From Enterobacter asburiae (lineage in GTDB: Bacteria > Pseudomonadota > Gammaproteobacteria > Enterobacterales > Enterobacteriaceae), in assembly GCF_008080435.1 (NCBI RefSeq), contig NZ_VRKN01000020.1, positions 1 through 51,835 of the forward strand: a stretch of 51,835 nt of DNA, read 5' to 3'. The notes under the pieces are model-generated. The model saw nothing but the letters and a program-made list of their open reading frames with translations. It searched no databases and was not told the DNA's origin. Positions 16,393-23,883 of this stretch are shown here, in pieces. The position numbers and the translations under genes are program-made. How positions within the stretch are numbered: position 1 is the stretch's first letter; each line of letters starts with the position of its first letter.

Positions 16393-16423
16393 AGCTTAAT
16401 CACAATAATAATGTGATTAAGCT
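16393..16423. repeat. 12-bp perfect inverted repeat upstream of the fepE-like gene
   Basis: AGCTTAATCACA and TGTGATTAAGCT with a 7-base AT loop, extendable by GT/AC outside one mismatch. No T run follows on either strand, so it is unlikely to be a plain terminator. It lies between araE and the wzz-like gene, about 130 bases before the latter, and could be an operator or a leader hairpin. Confidence 0.6.
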
Positions 16424-16555
16424 CGCTACTAACTCTGGTAGGGAGTAGACAGAGAGAGGGAACTGGTATTAGGATTTTTCTCATGTTGTTGTATTATCGG
16501 GCCACCGCTATCAATTGTGAAAAGATGCGTTGCATCCGGAAAAAGAAGAATCACT

Positions 16556-17680
16556 ATGTCAGAAATGGATTTAAAAAAAAGCACGGACCTCGACTTTCCC
16601 CGTTATGCCGCCCCGGTTGTAAACGCAAAAGAGATAGATCTTCTGGGACTCTTTGAGGTCCTTCTGGCAGCGAAAAAACGTATCGTCGCCATTATCTTTG
16701 CTTTTGCACTGGTAGGGCTGGCCATTTCATTTTTACTGCCGCAGAAGTGGACCAGTAAAGCGGTGATCACTCAGGCAGAATCGTCGCAGTGGAACCCGCT
16801 GCGCCAGATGATGGTAGCGTTGCAGGTGCTTGACGTGGATGCGAAGATTACCCGTCCGGAAGTCTTTGACCTGTTTATTAAAAAGTTTCAGTCGCAGTCA
16901 TTGCTCGAAGAGTACCTGAAATCCTCTCCTTACGTGATGTCACAACTTAAAGATGCCGAGGTGGATCCACTTGAGCTGCATCGGGCGATAGTTAACATTT
17001 CAGACAGAATGAAAGCGGTTAATGACGCTCAGGGAAAAGACGCGGATAAAGCGCCTTTTGTCTCATGGACATTGAGCTTCTCTGCGCCGACAGCGGACGA
17101 TGCGCAAGCCGTCTTGGCGGGGTACATCGATTATATCGCGGCTATTGTTGAAAAAGAGACGGTGCAGAATATCCGCAACCAGATCGCCCTGAAAACGAAC
17201 GTCGTTGAGCAGCAGCTGGAACTGGATCGTGTCCGTCTGACCAAAATTCACAATACCAACCTGCAGCGACTGAATTATTCGCTGGAAGTGGCAAATGCCG
17301 CAGGCATAAAGAAGCCGGTTTATAGCAACGGGCAGGCGATTAAAGATGACCCGGATTACTCCGTTGCGCTCGGTGCTGACGGTATCGCGCAAAAGCTGCA
17401 GATTGAAAAAAACCTGAAGGATGTGACTGAGCTGAATGCAGAGTTCCAGAACCGGGAATACTATCTCGCGCAGTTGAAAAAGCTCTCCTTTGCCGATGTC
17501 AAACTTGAGCCATTCAGGTACCAGCTTTCTCCCTCCATGCCGGTGAAAAAAGATGGCCCGGGCAAGGCTCTGATTGTCGTTCTTGCAGCGCTTCTGGGGG
17601 GCCTGTTTGCCTGCGGTAGCGTTTTACTGCGCGAGGCGATGCTCACCCGTACTTCGCCGCCAGAGCCGGTGGCGAAATAA
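16556..17680 (+). CDS. fepE: FepE-type Wzz, LPS O-antigen very-long-chain regulator
   Basis: A 374-residue polysaccharide co-polymerase of the inner membrane. It has a cytoplasmic N-terminus, transmembrane helix 1 at about 45-63 ending in LPQKWTSKAV, a long periplasmic helical domain, and helix 2 at about 338-358 preceded by YQLSPSMPVKKDGPGKALIV, the Pro/Gly-rich signature of Wzz proteins. Sequence such as RLNYSLEVANAAGIKKPVYS matches FepE rather than WzzB. FepE sets very long O-antigen chains in Salmonella. In E. coli the gene sits in the enterobactin cluster; here it stands alone between araE and ygeA. Start ATG 16556 follows the purine tract AAGAAG. Confidence 0.85.
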   Translation: MSEMDLKKSTDLDFPRYAAPVVNAKEIDLLGLFEVLLAAKKRIVAIIFAFALVGLAISFLLPQKWTSKAVITQAESSQWNPLRQMMVALQVLDVDAKITRPEVFDLFIKKFQSQSLLEEYLKSSPYVMSQLKDAEVDPLELHRAIVNISDRMKAVNDAQGKDADKAPFVSWTLSFSAPTADDAQAVLAGYIDYIAAIVEKETVQNIRNQIALKTNVVEQQLELDRVRLTKIHNTNLQRLNYSLEVANAAGIKKPVYSNGQAIKDDPDYSVALGADGIAQKLQIEKNLKDVTELNAEFQNREYYLAQLKKLSFADVKLEPFRYQLSPSMPVKKDGPGKALIVVLAALLGGLFACGSVLLREAMLTRTSPPEPVAK

Positions 17681-17692
17681 AATCTGCAGTTT

Positions 17693-17721
17693 AAAAAGGC
17701 GCTGAATAAAGCGCCTTTTTT
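17693..17721 (+). terminator. intrinsic terminator after the fepE-like gene
   Basis: AAAAAGGCGC pairs with GCGCCTTTTT around an 8-base loop and is followed by more T. The A-rich other side makes it potentially bidirectional. Confidence 0.9.
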
Positions 17722-17770
17722 TATGTGCATCGGTTGTGTTAAAAAAAGAGACCAAAGATAAGGAGGGATG

Positions 17771-18463
17771 ATGAAAACGATCGGCCTGTTAGGGGGAATG
17801 AGCTGGGAATCGACAATCCCTTATTATCGCCTGATTAACGAAGGGGTAAAGCAGCGTCAGGGTGGTCTGCACTCCGCAAGCCTGCTGCTGCACAGCGTTG
17901 ATTTCCATGAAATCGAAGCCTGCCAGTCGAGCGGTGAGTGGGATAAAGCCGGGGAGATCCTGGCCCAGGCGGCGCTGGGACTGGAGCGCGCCGGCGCCCA
18001 GGGTATAGTGCTTTGTACCAATACCATGCACAAAGTGGCGTCGCATATTGAGGACCGCTGCTCGCTGCCGTTTCTGCATATTGCGGACGCGACCGGGCGT
18101 GCGATTGCGGCATCCGGAATGCGCCGCGTAGCGCTGTTGGGGACACGCTACACCATGGAACAGGATTTTTATCGCGGACGTTTGCACAGTGAATTTGGGA
18201 TCGAAAGCCTGACCCCTGATGAAGAAGATCGGGCGCGCATCAACCAGATTATCTTTGACGAGCTTTGCCTCGGTACCTTCAGCGAATCTTCCCGCGCGTA
18301 TTACGTCAGCGTTATCGATAAACTCGCGCAGCAGGGGGCCGAAGGGGTGATATTTGGCTGCACCGAGATCGGTTTGCTGGTACCCGTCAAGCGAAGCCCC
18401 GTCCCGGTATTTGATACCACCGCCATCCATGCCGCGGATGCCGTGGCGTTTATGCTGTCATAA
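17771..18463 (+). CDS. ygeA: YgeA, amino acid racemase of the Asp/Glu racemase family
   Basis: A 230-residue cofactor-independent racemase, same length as E. coli YgeA. The two catalytic cysteines are seen as Cys82 in LCTNTMHK and Cys197 in [10 protein letters not shown]. coli YgeA is reported to racemise several amino acids, preferring homoserine. ATG 17771 is favoured over 17768 because AGGAGG would be only one base from the earlier codon. It ends inside the 3' end of lysR (6-base convergent overlap). Confidence 0.92.
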   Translation: MKTIGLLGGMSWESTIPYYRLINEGVKQRQGGLHSASLLLHSVDFHEIEACQSSGEWDKAGEILAQAALGLERAGAQGIVLCTNTMHKVASHIEDRCSLPFLHIADATGRAIAASGMRRVALLGTRYTMEQDFYRGRLHSEFGIESLTPDEEDRARINQIIFDELCLGTFSESSRAYYVSVIDKLAQQGAEGVIFGCTEIGLLVPVKRSPVPVFDTTAIHAADAVAFMLS

Positions 18464-19384
18464 TGGGGTTTGCAGGTCAGGTAAGCGAAGCGCCACCTGA
18501 CGCGCGTGCTCCATTAAGTGTTCGGTGAAAGCGTCCACCAGCGCGGAAGCCGGACGATGCAGCGGGCGGATCAGGCTCACGGTGAACGGGACGGACACGC
18601 TAAAACGGCGGATGACGATCCCGCTTCCGGCATAATCCAGCGCCGTGAGCGGATTCACCACCGCGACGCCAACGCCTGCACGCACCATTGCGCAAATCGA
18701 AGCCGCGCTGTGCGTTTCCACCACCATGCGCCGTTTGACCTGATGCTCGGCAAACAGGGTATCCAGCAGCTGTCGATAACTGTCGGTCTGCGACAGGCTA
18801 ATGTAGTTTTCCCCATGGAAATCCTCCGGTGCGAGCACCGCCTTACCGGCAAGCCGATGCCCGGCGGGCAAAACGCACACTTCATCTAACGAGAGCAACT
18901 CCGTGCGCGCCGTTCCCGCTGGGGTGGAGAGGGTTTCGGTCAGGCCTAAATCATGGCGCTGAGCCGAAAGCCACTCTTCAAGCAGGGGAGATTCCTGAGG
19001 CACGATGGTGAGACTGACCTCCGGGTATCGGGCCAGAAAGGGGTGAAGCAGCATCGGCAAAAAAGATTGCGAAAAGACGGGCAGGCAGACGATCGACAAC
19101 TCGCCCTGGCGAAACTCGCGCAGGCTTTCCGCGGCACTCACGATTCTGTCCAGTCCGTACCAGGAGCGCTGTACTTCCTCGAACAGGCGTAACCCCTGCA
19201 CCGTCGGGTGAAGCCTGCCCCGGGTGCGTTCGAACAGCTTCAACCCCAGCACTTTCTCGAAGCGGGCCAGCTCGCGGCTCACCGTCGGCTGCGAGGTATG
19301 CAGCATCTGTGCAGCTTCGGTGAGATTGCCGGTGGTCATCACGGCGTGAAAAATCTCGATGTGGCGTAAATTGACGGCGGGCAT
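18458..19384 (-). CDS. lysR: LysR, activator of lysA
   Basis: A 308-residue founding-type LysR regulator. The N-terminal helix-turn-helix (about 5-62) includes [20 protein letters not shown]; the effector domain follows. It is divergent from lysA with a 121-base shared promoter region, and in E. coli LysR activates lysA in response to diaminopimelate and lysine levels while repressing its own gene. The gene order ygeA-lysR-lysA is conserved. Confidence 0.93.
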   Translation of the reverse strand: MPAVNLRHIEIFHAVMTTGNLTEAAQMLHTSQPTVSRELARFEKVLGLKLFERTRGRLHPTVQGLRLFEEVQRSWYGLDRIVSAAESLREFRQGELSIVCLPVFSQSFLPMLLHPFLARYPEVSLTIVPQESPLLEEWLSAQRHDLGLTETLSTPAGTARTELLSLDEVCVLPAGHRLAGKAVLAPEDFHGENYISLSQTDSYRQLLDTLFAEHQVKRRMVVETHSAASICAMVRAGVGVAVVNPLTALDYAGSGIVIRRFSVSVPFTVSLIRPLHRPASALVDAFTEHLMEHARQVALRLPDLQTPL

Positions 19385-19505
19385 AGGGCACCTGAAAGCA
19401 GATAACTGTCCATATCATTTTTGCATAGACTCGCGATAAAACGATATTTTTTATTCTCTTTGTGCTGTGGCGTAATCATCAAAACGCATTTACCCGGAGA
19501 AGACC

Positions 19506-20768
19506 ATGCCACGCCCGCTGAACCAGACTGATACCGATTTGAACGCCGACAACCTGCTGCGCCTGCCTGCCGAGTTTGGCTGCCCGGTGTGGGTCTACGA
19601 CGCGCAGATCGTTCGCGAGAAGATCGCCGCCCTGCATCAGTTTGACGTGGTGCGTTTTGCCCAGAAGGCCTGTTCCAATATTCATATTCTGCGCCTGATG
19701 CGTGAGCAGGGCGTGAAGGTCGACTCCGTCTCACTCGGCGAAATCGAGCGCGCGCTGGCGGCCGGATTCGATCCGAAAGCCGACAGCGACGCGATCGTCT
19801 TTACCGCCGATGTGATCGACGATGCGACGCTTGCGCGCGTTCACGAACTGCAGATCCCGGTGAATGCCGGTTCTGTGGATATGCTGGAGCAGTTGGGTCA
19901 GGTTTCTCCCGGCCATCGCGTCTGGCTGCGCGTGAATCCGGGCTTTGGTCATGGTCACAGCCAAAAAACCAATACCGGCGGTGAAAACAGCAAGCACGGG
20001 ATCTGGTATGCCGATATGCCTGCCGCGCTGGAGGTATTGCAGCGCTACAGCCTGAAGCTGGTGGGTATTCATATGCACATTGGCTCTGGGGTCGATTACG
20101 GCCACCTGGAGCAGGTGTGCGGCGCGATGGTACGCCAGGTTGTCGACTTCGGTCAGGATCTGGAGGCGATCTCTGCCGGTGGTGGTCTCTCCATTCCTTA
20201 TCGTGAAGGCGAAGAGGCGATCGATACCGATCACTATTACGGTCTGTGGAGCGCCGCGCGTGACCAAATTGCCGCGCATCTTGGCCACGCGGTGAAACTG
20301 GAAATTGAGCCGGGTCGTTTCCTGGTGGCGGAAGCCGGTGTGCTGGTTTCGCAGGTGCGCAGCGTGAAGGAGATGGGCTCTCGCCACTTCGTATTGATTG
20401 ACGCAGGCTTTAACGATCTGATGCGTCCGTCTATGTACGGTAGCTATCACCACATTACCGCGCTGGCTGCCGACGGCCGCGATTTAACGCAGGCGCCGCG
20501 GGTTGAGACGGTCGTTGCGGGGCCGCTGTGCGAATCGGGGGACGTGTTCACTCAGCAGGAAGGCGGCAAAGTGGAGAGCCGCGCGCTGCCTGAGGTCAAA
20601 CCGGGTGATTATCTTGTGCTACATGATACCGGTGCCTACGGGGCGTCTATGTCATCTAACTACAACAGCCGTCCGCTGCTGCCGGAAGTGCTGTTTGATA
20701 ATGGCAAAGCACGGCTGATCCGTCGTCGCCAGACCATTCAGGAACTGCTGGCTTTAGAACTCGTCTGA
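19506..20768 (+). CDS. lysA: LysA, diaminopimelate decarboxylase
   Basis: A 420-residue PLP enzyme that decarboxylates meso-diaminopimelate to lysine, the last step of lysine synthesis. Lys54 in RFAQKACSN carries the cofactor; HMHIGSG, SAGGGLSIPY, EPGRFLVAE and PLCESGD are the conserved barrel and C-terminal active-site segments. It starts ATG after CCGGAGA. Its last 31 bases overlap the 3' end of the minus-strand LacI-type gene. Confidence 0.96.
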   Translation: MPRPLNQTDTDLNADNLLRLPAEFGCPVWVYDAQIVREKIAALHQFDVVRFAQKACSNIHILRLMREQGVKVDSVSLGEIERALAAGFDPKADSDAIVFTADVIDDATLARVHELQIPVNAGSVDMLEQLGQVSPGHRVWLRVNPGFGHGHSQKTNTGGENSKHGIWYADMPAALEVLQRYSLKLVGIHMHIGSGVDYGHLEQVCGAMVRQVVDFGQDLEAISAGGGLSIPYREGEEAIDTDHYYGLWSAARDQIAAHLGHAVKLEIEPGRFLVAEAGVLVSQVRSVKEMGSRHFVLIDAGFNDLMRPSMYGSYHHITALAADGRDLTQAPRVETVVAGPLCESGDVFTQQEGGKVESRALPEVKPGDYLVLHDTGAYGASMSSNYNSRPLLPEVLFDNGKARLIRRRQTIQELLALELV

Positions 20769-21775
20769 TGAAAGTACGGCCCCGTTGTGACCGAATCGCG
20801 TAAAACCAGCGTACCGGTAAACGGCGGGATGGCATCGACCGGCTGGTTTTTTGCCAGCCGGATCGCCTGATCGATGGCCGTAACAATCATATTGTCGATG
20901 GGCAGATAAACCGATGAGAGCGCAGGCTCCAGCCATTTCGCGCTTGGGGCATCGTCAAAGCCGAACAGTGAAATATCCTGCGGGATTTTAAGCCCCGCCT
21001 GGTGTAACGCTTTAGACGCACCCAGCGCCATATCGTCGTTACAGGCAAACAGGGCGCTAAACGGCACACTGTCGGCAATCAACTCTTTGCACAGCTCGTA
21101 TCCCCGCGTCATTCCCGCATCGCCGTACTTTATCCGACGCTCGTCCAGACGGATGCCGTGCTTTTCCAGCGCCTTGCGATAGCCCATCAGCCTCGCTTTC
21201 CCGGTTGGGGTATGGATCGGGACGGTGATACAGGCGATCTCCCGATGGCCCTGGCTGATCAGGTAATCCACAGCCTTAAACGCGGCATCCTGCTGTTCGA
21301 AGAACACACAGCGATCCGGCGCCTGGCTCACTTCACGGTTAATGACTACCAGCGGCGTTTTCACGGTGTCCATCAGTTTGATGATCGCTTTTTCGCTCAT
21401 GTAGCGCGTGTAAAGCACGATGGCATCGCACTGGCGATCGGCCAGCATCTGCACCGCCTGTTCTTCCTGTTCCGGCGCGTCGTGGCCATCGGTGACGATC
21501 AGCTGTTTCCCGTGGGTTTCGGTCTGTCGCGACGCCTGCTGGAGAAGGCGGCCAAAGTAAAAACCGTCGAAGGTGGAGACGACCAGACCAATGCTGTTGC
21601 TGGTCTGGTTAGCCAGTGAACGCGCGAGAAAGTTCGGGCGATAGCCCAGCTCTTCCATCGCAGCAAACACCTGCTGACGCGTACTCTCTTTAACCTGACC
21701 TGTACCGTTCAGCACGCGCGATACCGTGGCCTTCGACACGCCCGCACGCAGTGAGACATCCAGCATTGTTGCCAT
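20738..21775 (-). CDS. LacI/GalR-family regulator, target unknown
   Basis: A 345-residue regulator. Residues 1-56 form the LacI headpiece (TMLDVSLRAGVSKATVSRVL, then the hinge helix NFLARSLANQTS); 60-340 form the sugar-type effector domain. It is closest in feel to AscG among E. coli proteins but differs along the whole length. ATG 21775 (MATML) was chosen because AGGAAT lies upstream and the headpiece starts there. No sugar transport or catabolic gene is adjacent, so it is an orphan; E. coli lacks it at this place between lysA and galR. Its C-terminus overlaps lysA convergently. Confidence 0.88.
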   Translation of the reverse strand: MATMLDVSLRAGVSKATVSRVLNGTGQVKESTRQQVFAAMEELGYRPNFLARSLANQTSNSIGLVVSTFDGFYFGRLLQQASRQTETHGKQLIVTDGHDAPEQEEQAVQMLADRQCDAIVLYTRYMSEKAIIKLMDTVKTPLVVINREVSQAPDRCVFFEQQDAAFKAVDYLISQGHREIACITVPIHTPTGKARLMGYRKALEKHGIRLDERRIKYGDAGMTRGYELCKELIADSVPFSALFACNDDMALGASKALHQAGLKIPQDISLFGFDDAPSAKWLEPALSSVYLPIDNMIVTAIDQAIRLAKNQPVDAIPPFTGTLVLRDSVTTGPYFHQTSSKASSS

Positions 21776-21995
21776 TCTACATTCCTGCTTCCACGTAATG
21801 GTCTGCAGTTTAACACAGACCTCACGGCGTATAAGCGATGCGGGAAGCGCAAAACTTCTGCCACGATCACGCTTTTTGGTCACGATTCGTCTGGCCTGTC
21901 TGAAGTAAAACGAAATAGTCTGACTCTGGTAAAATAATCGCCGAACCGAGCTCGGGCGTCAGGCCAGCAAATACATGAGAAAATGCAGGTGAAAC

Positions 21996-22481
21996 GTGAA
22001 AAAGACTGTCATCCTCCCGCTTTACCAGGCACCGCACTATGCGGAGCAGGTCACCGACTGGCTCTGGCAGGCTTTTGGTGACGGGCTACCGCGCGCGTTT
22101 TTTCAGAGCATTATCGATCACAGCCAGACGCCGGACGCGCTGCCGCTGACCTTTATTGCCGTTGAGAATGAGCAGCTCATGGGTACTGTGGGACTCTGGC
22201 GTTGCGATTTGATCACTCGACAGGATCTGTATCCCTGGCTGGCGGCGCTGTATGTCGACGAAGCCGCCCGGGGGAAAGGCCTTGCGGGACAGCTTCAGAA
22301 GCATGTCCTGGCGTATGCGGCGCGAGCCGGGTATGCCGAACTGCATCTCTGGTCTGCCTGCCGCGACTTCTACGAACGTTACGGCTGGCAGTATATCGGT
22401 GATGGGCTGGAATATCCCAACACGCGGGTTCACCTCTACCGTTATTCGCTCTGCGCTTCCGCAGGTGACGCAACAGAGTGA
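21996..22481 (+). CDS. GNAT-family N-acetyltransferase
   Basis: A 161-residue acetyltransferase. The beta-4/alpha-3 acetyl-CoA motif is seen in LAALYVDEAARGKGLAGQLQ, and the C-terminal FYERYGWQYIG is typical of the fold. Substrate unknown. It is divergent from the orphan LacI gene and convergent with galR, whose last 40 bases it overlaps. E. coli does not have it at this site; its composition is like its neighbours. Confidence 0.82.
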   Translation: MKKTVILPLYQAPHYAEQVTDWLWQAFGDGLPRAFFQSIIDHSQTPDALPLTFIAVENEQLMGTVGLWRCDLITRQDLYPWLAALYVDEAARGKGLAGQLQKHVLAYAARAGYAELHLWSACRDFYERYGWQYIGDGLEYPNTRVHLYRYSLCASAGDATE

Positions 22482-23458
22482 CGACGAACCAGCGTCGGGC
22501 TAAACAGATGCGTAATATCCGGCGGCTGACGCTGTTCAGCCAGTGCTAACGCCAGCTCGGCGGCCTGCGTCGCCATGGTGATAATCGGGTAGCGCACGGT
22601 GGTCAGACGCGGGCGCACATAGCGAGAGACCAGCACGTCATCGAAGCCAATCAGCGAAATTTCTGCCGGTACCTCAATCCCGTTGTCATTCAACACCCCC
22701 ATTGCCCCTGCGGCCATAGAGTCGTTATAGCTGGCAACCGCCGTGAAATTCCGTCCGCGACCCAGCAGCTCGGTCATGGCCTGTTCACCGCCGCTTTCAT
22801 CCGGTTCACCGTAGGCCACCAGGCGGTCATTACACGGCAGTCCGTTTTCGCGCAGGGCATCGTAGTAGCCCTGCAGACGGTCTTCTGCATCAGAAATCGG
22901 GTGATTTGAACAGAGATAGCCAATCCGGGTGTGACCCTGTTGAATCAGATGACGGGTTGCAAGCCAGGCGCCGTAGCGGTCGTCGAGCGCCACGCAGCGT
23001 TTTTCAAACCCGGGAATAATGCGGTTGATGATGACCATCCCGGGGATCTGCTTCATCAGATGAATCAGTTCGGCATCCGGGATCATTTTGGCATGAACTA
23101 CCAGCGCCGCGCAGCGGTGGCGGATCAACTGCTCGATGGCCTGGCGTTCTTTTTGTTCATTATGATAGCCATTGCCGATCAGCAAAAAATTACCTGTCTG
23201 ATAAGAAACCTGTTCAACTGCTTTCACCATAGCGCCGAAAAAGGGATCAGAAACATCTCCCACCACCAGCCCAATGGTTTCTGTGGACTGCTGGGCGAGC
23301 GCGCGGGCATTGGCATTGGGATGATAGTTCAGGGATTCCATGGCGTTTTGTACCGCCTGGCGTGATGCGTCACTGGCTTTTGGGGAGTCGTTAATCACAC
23401 GGGAGACGGTTGCCACCGACACACCTGCCAGACGGGCCACATCCTTTATTGTCGCCAT
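22442..23458 (-). CDS. galR: GalR, galactose regulon repressor
   Basis: A 338-residue LacI-family repressor, alike E. coli GalR (343 residues) over nearly all its length: headpiece ATIKDVARLAGVSVATVSRV, hinge NANARALAQQ, effector domain with SLIGFDDVLVSRYVRP. It represses gal genes until galactose binds. The ATG at 23458 has AGAAGG upstream. Two GalR-like palindromes lie upstream, suggesting autoregulation. The C-terminus is slightly shorter than in E. coli and overlaps the GNAT gene. Confidence 0.95.
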   Translation of the reverse strand: MATIKDVARLAGVSVATVSRVINDSPKASDASRQAVQNAMESLNYHPNANARALAQQSTETIGLVVGDVSDPFFGAMVKAVEQVSYQTGNFLLIGNGYHNEQKERQAIEQLIRHRCAALVVHAKMIPDAELIHLMKQIPGMVIINRIIPGFEKRCVALDDRYGAWLATRHLIQQGHTRIGYLCSNHPISDAEDRLQGYYDALRENGLPCNDRLVAYGEPDESGGEQAMTELLGRGRNFTAVASYNDSMAAGAMGVLNDNGIEVPAEISLIGFDDVLVSRYVRPRLTTVRYPIITMATQAAELALALAEQRQPPDITHLFSPTLVRRHSVASPAEAQSE

Positions 23459-23476
23459 TCATTACCTTCTTATTGG

Positions 23477-23492
23477 GGGTAAGCGTTTACAC
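23477..23492 (-). promoter_or_regulatory. GalR-type operator close to galR
   Basis: Read on the minus strand GTGTAAACGCTTACCC fits the 16-bp gal operator pattern GTGNAANCGNTTNCAC in all but one position. It lies about 20 bases before the galR start. Confidence 0.6.
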
Positions 23493-23578
23493 ACCAAATA
23501 GTGTTGCGGAAAAGCGGCGCGCATTCAAGGGGAGCGGATTTCCGCGCTCCACAAACGTGACGCAGGACAACCCTGGTG

Positions 23579-23593
23579 GTGTAATCGTTACAC
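23579..23593. promoter_or_regulatory. second LacI/GalR-like palindrome
   Basis: GTGTAATCGTTACAC has perfect 6-base arms around a 3-base centre. It resembles a gal operator lacking one base and is centred about 100 bases from the first site, similar to the spacing of the paired operators of the gal operon. Confidence 0.45.
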
Positions 23594-23702
23594 GCGGAGT
23601 CATGTCTGAAGAATGTCAATTTGAACCTTTGGTTACACTTTGCCTCAGGCTGTTGCGATTGTCCGATGGCGAGGACGTTAAAGAGGTTGATACAGTCGAG
23701 AT

Positions 23703-23788
23703 CCCAGAGGTATTGATTGGTGAGAATTCTTAGTACGGTTTCGTACTCATCTCTTGCACCAACCTGCGCGGATGCGCAGGTTTTTTTT
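23703..23788 (+). ncRNA. omrA: OmrA-type small RNA
   Basis: The 5' part CCCAGAGGTATTGATTGG is the conserved seed of OmrA/OmrB, and the 3' end CCTGCGCGGATGCGCAGG plus eight T is their shared terminator. The middle has a TACGGTTTCGTA hairpin and CTCTTGCACCAA before the terminator stem, the latter as in OmrA. In E. coli OmrA is induced by EnvZ-OmpR and, with Hfq, represses outer-membrane receptors (ompT, cirA, fepA), csgD and ompR. A TACAGT -10 lies at the correct distance (23691-23696) with no good -35, as expected for an activated promoter. E. coli has the OmrA/OmrB pair here; only one is present. The remaining 240 bases of this gap hold the two GalR-like sites and a GGAGCG/CGCTCC hairpin (23531-23550). 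Confidence 0.9.
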
Positions 23789-23883
23789 CGTCTCCACTTT
23801 TGCTGTCGCTCCCGTATCACTTCTCGTGTAATCTGCCACCATTTACTATCAACCCTCCACACTGGCTGGCAAAGGGAGTTGAG

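Noticed and set aside
16393..16423. araE terminator
   Set aside because: The stem is strong but no T run follows on either strand, so it was kept only as an inverted repeat.
16338..16555. Minus-strand frame overlapping the end of araE and the palindrome
   Set aside because: Mostly antisense to araE with no ribosome site; the palindrome and fepE-like leader explain the region better.
23410..23862. Open frames on both strands across the galR-aas gap
   Set aside because: They run through the GalR operators and the Omr small RNA, lack ribosome sites and resemble no protein.
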